A stretch of DNA of 64,000 nt from Ostrinia nubilalis (Eukaryota > Arthropoda > Insecta > Lepidoptera > Crambidae), in the NCBI RefSeq assembly GCF_963855985.1, contig NC_087117.1, forward strand, positions 625,001 through 689,000. Reading direction: 5' to 3'. Positions 24,801 to 36,800 of this stretch are shown here, one piece after another. The notes under the pieces were generated by a model. That model was not told the DNA's origin, searched no databases, and saw only the letters and a list, made by a program, of their open reading frames with translations. The number at the start of each line of letters is the position of its first letter. The stretch's first letter is position 1. Made by a program: the position numbers and the translations under genes.

Positions 24801-27800
24801 CGTTGTCTTCGATTACTGTTATGCCTGTATAGTGAAATAGCGTCAGTAGGTGCGTGCTCAAAGAATGGTGGATCAGGAGGGTAGTTGAAGAAAAAAGAGA
24901 CGATGTGTGTACTAGGGCTTGTTCCCACGGAGACCTAAGGGGACTATTCCCACCTCTCGTTCCCACCGCTGCAACTCCTGTGTAGCCTAAAATACGTCTC
25001 GTCTCCGCTTTGGGGGAAAACGGCCTTTAAGAGGGTAGTTGAACAGAAAATATTTTCAATATACTAATGTAGTTACTACAACTGTTAAACTCAAATAAAT
25101 ATCCACCAAAAACAAAGTTTTTTAGAAGTTGTTTAGTAGGTACCTAATTATAATTTAAAGAGTCGTGAATAGATGAAGACATAAATATTGAAAATCTGAA
25201 GTCTAGTCATCGTATAGCCTAGGCGCAGACCCCCAACTTTTAGTTGGCCGATAGTTGGGCCCGATTCTGATTTGTATGAAGAATCGGCTGATAACAAATC
25301 AGATTAATGTGCGCACTTTCATACATGCCCATACTAATTAACTGTCAGACTAAAAATCGGTGGACTGCGCCTTGGCTAAACGAGAGTTAGTTTTGCGTAG
25401 GGTATGTTAAAGTCCTTACCGTTATTCCTGAAGTCCAGTTTAGTGAGGTCCGGCAGCCTGCCGAACAGGCCGTCCGACTTGATCTGCCCTAAAGCGTTGT
25501 CGGACATCAGTCTGTAACAAGTTTACATGTAGGTACACATAGTATAGCGTTTGTCGTGTAAAAAGAAATGCATCAGAAGTTCTATTTAACCAACTTGTAA
25601 GCATCAAGTAACTTTGGAAGCCTACATTATGTTGTCAAAAGATTAGAAATGCCTCTTACCTTTTTTATTAACATTGACTTTCATAAGTGTCACAATAGTG
25701 ACTCATAATTTAAACTAGTGTCCAGTATTTGAACAAGCAACTCAGAATTTGAACAAGTAACTCAGAATTTGAACAAGTAACTCAGAATTTGAACAAGTAA
25801 CTCAGCATTTGAACCAGTAACTCAGCATTTGAACCAGTAACTTAGTATTTCAACAAGAACTTAAAACTTGAACCAGTGATTACATAAATAAATTTTATTA
25901 AATTTTAAATTGGAACAAATAAATTGGAATTTGAACCAGTTATTCAGAATTTGAACCAACATTGGTTCAAATTGCCATTGCAATGGCTTGGAAATTAAAC
26001 CAGTGACTTAAGAAGCAAGTACTTACAGGGCATCAGTGTTAAGCGGCAGGTCCTTAGGCACTTCGCTAAGCGACGCGCGCGCGCACGTGACGCTGACGGA
26101 GCGCGCGCCGTACTCGCACGCGCACGCTGCCGGGCACGCGCCTGACACGCCACACGCGTTGGCGGCTTCCTCGCCCGCTGGCAGAGAGAAAGAGAAAGAA
26201 ACGTTTATTACAATGAACAATACTCAGAAAAGGACAATAAAGGTACAATCCTGACGAACTAACTGCGCACCTGGGCCCCGATTACGCTAATTTTTAACGT
26301 CTCCAATACAGACGCGCTTCTTCGATTTCTTCGATTTCTTCGATTCTGCGATACGGATTGGTCAAAACAGCTGAATCCGTATCGCAGAATCAAAAGTGCG
26401 TCAGTATTGGAGACGTCAAAAATTAGCGTAATCGGGGTCCTGGCGGCCGTGACGTTACTTCGACGCTCTGAAACGGACGGGGCGAAGTCGAGTGGTCTGC
26501 GGGTGAGTGCGAGGGAGAGTCGCATTATAGCGAGGTGCGTAGTTGGCTCGATGTGATTGGAATCACACAAAAAACAAAAAAGGTATCCACATACATAAAA
26601 AACATGGCCCAACGATGCTGAAACGTCAAGTGGCTAAAATCAGAACTAACGACCCAGCATTGATAGTAGCGCCCTCCTGTAAATATCATAATTACATGAG
26701 AAACTTCTGAACTGTCCTATCCATGACATTGACAGTGGGGCGCCACCGTTAATACCGGATCGCTGGTTCCGATTTTTACCATGTTGGAAACCATAAAGTT
26801 GAACGATGGTAGCGCCCCCCTGTCATTGAGTTTGGTGGGACAGTTTAGCGTGGGTCATCTTATAATGATATTAGCGCCTTCTTGTAAATGTCATACATGT
26901 CTGGGACACTGAAGTGTTGTAGGGTCGGGTGGTCGACAGTGGACCAGAGGTACTGAATGACCCAGGCAAATAACTTGGAAACGCGACGTTGCCAATTGGT
27001 GCACATCACAGTAAGCAAGCCTCTGTTAGAAATATCGCTCCCTACAGCTAGTATACAAGTGGCTGTTTTGTGGACCCTGTCAATTGTCAATCGAATATAT
27101 TAGCTAAGTGACGCGCGCGCACGTGACGCTGACGGAGCGCGCGCCGTACTCGCACGCGCACGCCGCCGGGCACGCGCCCGACACGCCGCATGCGTTGGCG
27201 GCCTCCTCGCCCGCTGGTAGAAAGAAAGAGATGTTATTGTAGTGGACATAGGGCTTGCTATCCCGTGGGACATCATACAAAGATGAGGGATCCCGCGCGG
27301 AATCGAGGAATCCTGCATATTATCCCGCGGGATTGAATGTAACCCCTAAGTGGACATCACTCGTAAAACGACGAAAAGGTACCCTTAAACACAGAAGACA
27401 TATAGCCCAACAATACTGAAACGTCAAGTAGCAAGAATTGGAACAAATAACCCCAAGGTCATGCCCCCCCCCTGGAAGTGGAAATTTGACTTGCCCCCGA
27501 GGCCAGAAGCTAGGTCCAGTCATAACCGATATTCCATAGGAGCGGCCCTAGGACCGACCCCTGTCGAACACCGCACTCTACTGGCCTTCGGCCCCACCCG
27601 TCAGCCGTCGGAAAGATCTATCTATCAGATAGATATTCTATCTGCTAGGTAGGCCCGGATAATCTTTTGTAAGTATTGAGGGACCCTATGGTGCTTCAGA
27701 GCCTCTTGTATGCAACTGTGGGGCTTGTGGCTGTTTTGTGGACTGGACACTGTCAATTGTCAATCGAATATTAGCTAAGCGCCGCGCGCACGTGACGCTG

Positions 27801-30800
27801 ACGGGCACGCGCCCGACACGCCGCACGCGTTGGCGGCCTCCTCGCCCGCTGGCAGAGAGAAAGAGACAGAAACATTTATTACTATTGACAACACTCAGGA
27901 AACGACAAAATGGTACAATCCGGTCGAATTAACTGCGCACCTGGGCCCCGATTACGCTAATTTTTAACGTCTCCAATACAGACGCGCTTCTTCGATTTCT
28001 TCGATTCTGCGATACGGATTGGTCAAAACAGCTGAATCCGTATCCAAAACAGCTGTATCCGTGTGATTGGAATCACTCAAAAAATGAAAAAAGGTATCCA
28101 CATACATATAAGACATAGCCCAACGATGCTGAAACGTCAAGTGGCTAAAATCAGAACTAACGACCCAGCATTGATAGTAGCGCCCTCCTGTAAATGTCAT
28201 AATTACATGAGAAACTTCTGAACTGTCCTATCCATGACATTGACAGTGGGGCGCCACCGTTAATACCGGATCGCTGGTTCCGATTTTTAGCATGTTGGAA
28301 ACCATAAAGTTGAACGATGGTAGCGCCCCCCTGTCATTGAGTTTGGTGGGACAGTTCAGCGTGGGTCATCTTATAATGATAGTAGCGCCTTCTTGTAAAT
28401 GTCATACATGACACATCCGGGACACTGAAGTGTTGTAAGGTCGGGTGGTTGACAGTGGACCAGAGGTATTGAATGAACCAGGCAAATAACTTGGAAACGC
28501 GGTAGGCAAGCCTCTGAACGAAATATCTCTCCCTACAGTTAGTATAAAAGTGGCTATTTTGTTGACCCTGTCTATTGTCAATCGAATACATTTGCCAAGA
28601 GGCGCGCGCGCGTATCGCTGAAGATGTAAGTAGGGTAAATTTTTCAAACGTGATTTTTTTATCAATATAGCTTCGCGCGGTTTTCACGTACTTCCTACTA
28701 ACTACCTTTCTGAAATCTGCGATCCACCTTGTGGGTGGATATTCCACTTGTCGGTACGTGGCTTCCATTCCTTACTGCCCCATCGGTCGTCAGTCCTACA
28801 TGTCCTGCCCGTTGCCTCTTCAGCTCTCTTATTCGTCGCTTCTTAAGTCAGTCGCAGGAGAACGGGCTGCGGCCGCCGGTCAGCGGAGAGAGAGAGGAGG
28901 GAGAGAGGAGAGAGGGGGGAGAGAGAGGGAGAGAGAGGGAGAGAGAGAGAAGAGAGAGAGGGAGAGGAGGGAGAGAGAGAGGAGAGAGAGATAGTGAGGA
29001 GGGAGAGAGAGAAGGGAGAGAGAGAGGAGGGAGAGAGAGGAGGGAGAGAGGAGGGAGAGAGGAGAGAGAGGGAGAGAGAAAGGAGAGAGAGGGAGGTGGT
29101 AAGAGAGAGAGAAAGAAAAGTGGGAGAGAGAAAGAGAGAGGAGAGGGGAGAGAAGAGAGAGAGAGGAGGGAGAGAGGGAGAGAGGGAGAGAGAAAGCAGA
29201 GAGGGAGAGAGATAAGAGAGAGAGAGAAAGAAGAGTGGGAGAGAGAAAGAGAGAGGAGAGGGGAGAGAAGAGAGAGAGAGGAGGGAAGGAGAGGAGGGAG
29301 GGAGAGGGAGAGAGAAAGGAGAGAGAAAAAAGAGCGAGGGAGCGAGAGAGATAAAGAAGCCAGTCAGTCGTACTCACGCTTGCACTTGAAGTGCTCCTCC
29401 CTCAGCGCGTCTATCCGCTTGCGACTCATTCTCTTGGGCGCGTCGCACTTGGCGCCCGACGTCTCGGTCGGGTTCTTGCGCAAGTCCGCGGCCAGCCAGC
29501 GCAGTGCGCAGTCGCAGGAGGACGGCGCGGCCGCCGGGCAGCGGAGAGAGAGAGAGAGGAGGGAGAGAGGGAGAGAGAGGAGAGAGAGAGGGAGAGAGGA
29601 GGGAGAGAGGAGGGAGAGAGAGAGAGGAGAGGGAAATGAGAGAGAGAGAGGAGGGATAGAGGAGGAAGTGAGAGAGAAACAGGAGGGAGAGAGAAAGAAA
29701 CAGGAGGGAGAGAGAGAGAGAGAGAAACAGGAGGGAGAGAGAGAGAGAGAAACAGGAGGGAGAGAGTGAGAGAGAAACAGGAGAGAGAAACAGGAGGGAG
29801 AGAGTGGAGGGAGAGAGGAGAGAGTGAGAGAGGAGGAGAGAGAGAGCTGAGGAAGGGAGAGGAGGAAGAGAGAGATAGGAGGGAGAGAGAGACATAAACA
29901 AGTCAGTCAGTCGTACTCACGCGTGCACTTGAAGTGCTCCTCCCTCAGCGCGTCTATCCGCTTGCGACTCATTCTCTTGGGCGCGTCGCACTTGGCGCCC
30001 GACGTCTCGAGCGGGTGCTTGCGCAAGTACGCGGCCAGCCAGCGCAGTGCGCAGTCGCAGGAGGACGGCGCGGCCGCCGGCAGCGGAGAGAGAGAGAGAG
30101 GAGAGAGGGAGGAGGGAGAAAGGAGAGAAGGAGAGAGAGAGAGGAGGGAGAGAGAGAGGAGGGGAGAGAGAGAGGGAGAGAGAAAGGAGAGAGAGAGAGA
30201 TAGAGAAAGGAGAGATAGAGGAGGGAGAGAGGAAGAGAGAAAGAAGAGAGGGAGAGAGAGAGAGAGAAACAGGAGGGAGAGAGAGAGAGACAGAAACAGG
30301 AGGGATAGAGTGAGAGAGAGAAACAGGAGGGAGAGAGTGAGAGAGAAACAGGAGGGAGAGAGAGAGAAACAGGAGGGATAGAGTGAGAGAGAAACAGGAG
30401 GGAGAGAGAGAGAGAGAGAAAGAAACAGGAGGGAGAGAGTGGAGGGAGAGAGAGAGAGAGAGAAAAGGGAGGAAGAGAGAAAGAAACAGGAGGGAGATAG
30501 AGAGAGAAACAGAAGGGAGAGAGAGAGACAAAGAAGCCAGTCAGTCGTACTCACGCCTGCACTTGAAGTGCTCCTCCCTCAGCGCGTCTATCCGCTTGCG
30601 ACTCATTCTCTTGGGCGCGTCGCACTTGGCGCCCGACGTCTCGAGCGGGTTCTTGCGCAAGTACGCGGCCAGCCAGCGCAGTGCGCAGTCGCAGTAGGAC
30701 GGCGCGGCCGCCGGGCAGCGGAGAGAGAGAGAGGGAGAGAGAGAGAGGAGGGAGAGAGAGGAGGGAGAGAGAGGAGGGAGAGAGAGAGAGAGGAGAGAGA

Positions 30801-30825
30801 GAAACAGGAAGCAGAGAGTGGAGGA

Positions 30826-30862
<37 letters not shown>

Positions 30863-33800
30863 GAGAGAGAGAGGGAGAGAGAGGGGAGAGAGAGAGGAAG
30901 AAAGAGGAGGGAGAGAGAGAGAGAGAGGAGAGAGAAAGGAGAGGGAGAGAGAAGTGACAGAGGGAGAGAGAAAGGAGGGAGAGAGAGCTAGAGGGAGAGA
31001 GAAAGGAGAGAGAGTTGGAAGAGAAAGGAGGAAGAGATAGAGAGAGGAAGAAGAGAGAGGAGGGAGAGAGGAGAGAGAGAGAGAGAAATAGGAGGGAGAG
31101 AGAGAGAGAGAGAAATAGGAGGGAGAGAGAGAGAGAAATAGGAGGGAGTGAGAGAGTGAGGAGAAAGGAGAGTGAGTGGGGAGAGAGGAGAGAGAGAGGA
31201 GAGAGAGAGGAGGGAGAGAGAGAGAGAGAGGAGGGAGAGGAGGGAGAGAGAGAGAGAGAAATAGGAGGGAGAGAGAGAGAGAGAGAAATAGGAGGGAGAG
31301 AGAGACAGAGAAACCGGAGGGAGAGAGAGAGAGAGAAACAGGAGGGAGAGAGAGAGAGAGAGAGAAACAGGAGGGAGAGAGTGAGAGAGAAACAGGAGGG
31401 AGAGAGTGAGAGAGAAACAGGAGGGAGAGAGTGAGAGAGAAACAGGAGGAAGAGAGAGAGAGAGAGAGAAACAGGGGGAAGAGAGAGAGAGAGAGAGAAA
31501 CAGGAGGGAGAGAGAGAGAAACAGGGGGAAGAGAGAGAGAGAGAGAGAAACAGGAGGGAGAGAGAGAGAAACAGGAGGGAGAGAGAGAGAGACAGAAACA
31601 GGAGGGAGAGAGAGAGAGACACAGGAGGAAGAGAGAGAGAGGGAGAAAGTGGAGGGAGAGAGAGAGAGAGGAGAGAGAGGGGGAGAGAGAGACAAAGAAG
31701 CCAGTCAGTCGTACTCACGCGTGCACTTGAAGTGCTCCTCCCTCAGCGCGTCTATCCGCTTGCGACTCATTCTCTTGGGCGCGTCGCACTTGGCGCCCGA
31801 CGTCTCGATCGGGTGCTTGCGCAAGTACGCGGCCAGCCAGCGCAGTGCGCAGTCGCAGGAGAACGGCGCGGCCGCCGGGCAGCGGAGAGAGAGAGAGAGG
31901 GAGAGAGGTGGGAGAGGGAGAGAGGGGAGGGAGAGAGAGGAGGGAGAGAAAGGTGGGAGAGAGAGAGAGAGAGAGAGAAAGGAGAGAGAGGAGGGAGAGA
32001 GGGGAGGGAGAGAGGAGGGAGAGAGAGATAAAGAAGTCAGTCAGTCGTACTCACGCTTGCACTTGAAGTGCTCCTCCCTCAGCGCGTCTATCCGCTTGCG
32101 ACTCATTCTCTTGGGCGCGTCGCACTTGGCGCCCGACGTCTCGAGCGGGTTCTTGCGCAAGTACGCGGCCAGCCAGCGCAGAGAGATGATGATAATGACT
32201 GAAGTACACTAGGGGACAAATGTCTCGCAACACGTATCTGTAACATGTCGAGCGAAGTCCAGCGGTTTCGCTTCGCATGTGGCAACAAAGCGACTTGGTC
32301 AGTAGCGACGTCAGGCGATTCGCAAAACTTCGCCTGACATATCTTATTGACATTGCCAGTCGATATCATGACACCTGTCACATGACCTGTCGAGCAAAGT
32401 CCAGTAACGTCACACGATTTCATTTCATGACGCTGGCGACACGTGTCGCACTACTTTAGTCCCTGTCTAATTTAAAGTAAGTACTCACGTTTGCAAAGGC
32501 TCATTCAATAGCGAGCCATAGCCTAAGACGGAGCCGCAGACGAAAATTCAAGTTAGCTCCGTTTCATTGGGCTCTGGTGGTCATAGGCTGGTTTTAGTGT
32601 CACGCGGACTGTCAGTGCGGATCGCTCCGCACAGCCGATCTGTATGAACTGCTAGGGAGCGGAGCGGTTCCTCCGGACCGCATTACTCTAAAACGCTCCC
32701 TAGAAGTTCATACAGATTGGCCGTGCGGAGCGGGTCCGCATTAAAACCAGCCATAATGGTTTGGTGATGTCTTTCTCCCAATCGATCTGTGAAAAAAGGT
32801 ACTCACGTTTGCACTTAAAGTTCTCTTCCCTCAGCGCGTCGATACGTTTCCTACTCATTCTCTTCGGCGCGTCGCACTTGGCGCCCGACGTCTCGATCGG
32901 ATTCTTGCGTAAGTACGCTGCTAACCAGCGCAGTGAACAGTCGCAGGAGAACGGGTTGCGGCCTAGGTGGCTGGGGAAAATAGAAAGAATAATTAAATAA
33001 TGAGAAGATTCTTTATTTTGGAAACTTGGAGCTCTTTTCGCTCTCCCTCGCTCACTGGTCGATCTATGTAGCGCAGCAGTGTTCTTAGTTCGAGTTTTAC
33101 CAAACTGCGTAAAAAAATAATATTACAGCGTCTCTAGCAGATACTTTCAAAAACTGAAAACTTCATAATTTTTTGGACGCACTCGCTAGCGATGACGTTC
33201 ATGCAAACTCGCACTAACTTAATTTTGTTTTGATTATTGCAATGTAAGCGCGTACCAAATCTTCCCCTTTGTTCTAATCTATGAATTAAAAACAAATTCG
33301 GATCGTGGAAAATTAATGCGAGAAAAAATAACAGACATGACAGGCGAGAAAATTAACAAAAGTGTAACGAAATTGTTGGATGTAAAAGAATATCATGGTA
33401 CCTATTCGTGGTGGCCAGTGTCGCGCGACCAAGGAGTTATGAGGGCCAATTATTGTTATTTGTAGATTTAAACTAGGGATGTGATGGATATGTAGTTTCG
33501 GTTATGGATATTGGAATAATATTATACCGGTTTCGGTTACGGTTACGGATATTTTTTTATTTCGGCTATGGTTACGAATATCTGTGCTAAGTATAGAACG
33601 CAAATTCTAATAGTTGTCCAACACAGTTCTTGCCTTACGAATAGAATGGGCACAGAATACCTTTTTCTAAACCTTCTTTTGGTCTCACAAAAAGCTTTTT
33701 TTTGCAAAATGCAATAATTAAATCAGCGTAGGGACTTGCTTGACTCTGCCTACATCCGAAACTATCCGAAACCTTTGAATCGGTTATGGTTACGAATTTT

Positions 33801-36800
33801 TATTTTATTTCGGATATCCGAAACTTTCGGTTACGGTTACGGATATCCATAACATCCCTGATTTAAACACCGTCGTTAAGGAAATTATAAACTCAACTTA
33901 TGTAATGACCTCAAAATAGTATTGTACTAACTAATTTCTTACTTCCTAAAGTTCAAAAATTTCTACTTACAGCGTTTGTATCCCAGTCAAAGCATCAAAA
34001 GTGCCATTTGATAGAGACCTGATGTTATTATCGTACAGCGATCTGAAAATAAATATTAAATGATAGCTAATTTAAAGAAAATATCATTTTATTAAAGGCA
34101 TGAATGACGTTAAAGTACTCACAATAATTTCAGATTCTGCAAGTCTCTAAACGTGTCTTTCCTGACGCACGTTATTTCGTTTGAATTCAGCAATCTGTAA
34201 AAAAGTTGTTGTTATAATAAAAAAAAATATAGTGGGCAGATACATAAAGAACTGTCAAAATTTTAGACTCACAGTAGTTGTAGAGACGCCAAACCGTGAA
34301 ATATTCCAGATGGAAGTTCCTTGATTTTATTCCCGTACAGGACCCTGAAAAATATACATTTTCAGTTAATAAACTAATTCGTTTAATGTAGTAACCTACA
34401 CTAGTTCTGCCTTTGCAAATTCAATCAACAACGGAAAAAAAGATGTCAAAAAGGTCACTCACACAGTAATCATCTTGACATGTTACTGGCAATTAAAAAT
34501 AAATAAAAACAAAAATAATAAAATAAATATAGAAGGACTTACAAAGAGCTCAGATGAGTTAACCCAGTAAACGCGTCAGCAGCGAGCTTCGTGATCTTAT
34601 TGTTAGACAGATCTATGCGCGTGACCCGCTTCACAGCTGCGAACGCTCCTGTCCCCACTTCTGTTATCTCGTTCTGTTCGAGGCGGCTGGAAAAGGATAG
34701 ACATATGTTAGGAATGAGAATCAAAGGTAATTTAGTTTTTATATCATTTGTTTTAGTAAATATAAAGAAGGACCTAGAATCGACCCCTGCAGGAGCCTTA
34801 TTTGTTGTAAGAGAAATATAGTTCTGAGACAGATCATTTTAATTTTATTATGAGGTATTACAGAACATGGGTTAATAATTAACGAATTAACAAGGCAATT
34901 CAGGCGTAAGGTCGAAAATCGGTTCATAATTAACACTATCAAAAGCATTAAGGAAATCATTAATACAGAAAATACCCAAAGAGTGCAAAAGTTGCGAAAA
35001 ATAATCTAAGTATCTACTTACGAAGTGGTGGTAGGGCAAGCAATATTTAGGACGTGTATAAAAATGACCTTAATACTAATTCGTATTCGTTTCAGCCAAA
35101 TGACGTCTACTGCTGGACAAAGGCCTCCCCCAAGGATTTCCCTAACGACACACACATCTTCCGTCTCGTAGTCACCACTCGAGAACTTTTCTGCCCCAGC
35201 GGCCATCAGCTTTACGTCCCGCCCACTGTCACTTGATTTAAGCAATTCTGAGGGCTATGTCGGTCACTTTGGTTTTTCTGCGGATCTCCTCATTTCTGAT
35301 TCGATTAGGTACATAAGACTATTAAAGAATTTGACTGTTTTTAAAGCTTACATCTCAGTGGCTCTATGAGGGATGGTGGTGGGCAGTTCTGACAGCAGCT
35401 TCTCTCTGCAATCCACGGTCCCGTCCAACGAGCAGCGGCAAGGCGGCGGACAGCGAGGCTCGGCGGAGCACTCGCCTGAGGATATAGCGTTGGTTGGACC
35501 TGGAATAAAAATATTATTCAGGTTAGAGAAACTTCATCACTGTCATTTTCAGTATAATTTTATCCACATGACGTTTATGGCTGAACAAAAGCCTCGCCAA
35601 ACGATTTCAAGATTAAAACGGGACTATTTCCACCTCTCGTTCCTACCGATGCAACTCCTGTGTAGCCAGGATCTACAACTTGACCATCAATAAAAACCCA
35701 ACCAGTGAAGGTCAAGTTTGTCCCGGGGGAAAGTTAAACTGTCATTGAATCCGCAACGAAATTAATCAGAAGAACATACGAGGAGTTCGAATTTATGGAT
35801 CGATTTCTCTCCAGTGTAAACTGAGGTATGAACGTACCACTGCAGACCAGCTCGTGTGCTTCCAAGTCAGTGAGCAGGGCACCTTTCAGCGCTGCTGGCG
35901 CTTGACACCTGTTGATAAAGAAATAGTTGTACTGTAAGCTCATAATATTTCATATTCTTTTGAAAGTTATGCAGCAGATGCTTCGTTTGTTTGTTTTCAG
36001 CTAAATGACGTTCACTGCTGGACGCCAAGCTTCCTCAATGACTTCCATAACGACCGGTCAATCCGGCGACCTTCACCAGATCGTCGGTCCACCTAGTGGG
36101 TGGCCTGCCCACACTACGTCTTAATGCCCGTGGTCGCCACTCGAGAACTTTTCTGCCTCAACGACCATCAGCTCTGCGCACTATGTAGTGGTCTCTGGCC
36201 TCTGGAGATGGTTACTACAAAATACTACTACTCGTACTAGTGTCACAGAGGGTGTGCAGCAAGCAGGAGTTTCAGCCAAAAGACGTCCACTGCTGGACAA
36301 AGAACTTCTAAGGATTTCCACAAGGACTCTTCCTTAGCTGCCCCAATGCCATCAGGGGTTACACAAGTTATCTTGTACGAGCTAGAACTCACCTGGCACC
36401 AACTCCCGGAATAGCGGCCTGCATCCAGCGTCAAACTTTTAGAGGTTGTCGGTCCACCTTGTGGGTGGACGTCCTACTGCGTATCAGTATGTGGCCTCCA
36501 CTGCAGAACCTTGATGCCTCACCTGCGTACCGTACTATGTGCCCTGCAGCAGATGCTTACCTGGCACCAACTCCCGGAATCCCAGCGGCCCTCACAGCAG
36601 TAGACAGTCTCGCCACCCTACAGTCGCAGACCACCGGGTTATCCGTGAGCCTCAGGGTGTGAAGCCTGGTAATGGCGGCCGGCTCCAAGGCCAGGTACGT
36701 CAGGTTGTTGTTATTGAGGGTGCTGTGGACAACATTATAAGGCCATAAGTCATGGAATGTGTTAATGAATATCATTTCTGTGCTGTGGACAAAGGAACTA

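Larger units (their letters stand above)
26178..28620 (-). repeat. Tandem block repeat of exon 13 5' part plus upstream intron
   Basis: Roughly three block copies (26178-27213, 27214-27848, 27849-28620). Shared strings include gcgcacctgggccccgatta (26267, 27938), gacagtggggcgccaccgtt (26730, 28240) and attgtcaatcgaata before each exon remnant. Confidence 0.85.
28884..32037 (-). repeat. (GA)n-rich purine array with LRRCT-2 exon copies
   Basis: Five blocks of gagaga/ggagg/aaacaggaggg repeats (28884-29350, 29544-29890, 30085-30530, 30721-31690, 31880-32030), each ending in gataaagaagccagtcagtc or a close variant before an exon copy. On the gene strand it is (CT)n. Long open frames here are only low-complexity artefacts. 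Confidence 0.92.

Noticed and set aside
28729..32212. Long open frames on both strands (up to about 370 codons) rich in Arg-Glu or Ser-Leu
   Set aside because: They are translations of GA/CT repeat with no codon structure or domain; only the short exon copies inside have protein meaning.
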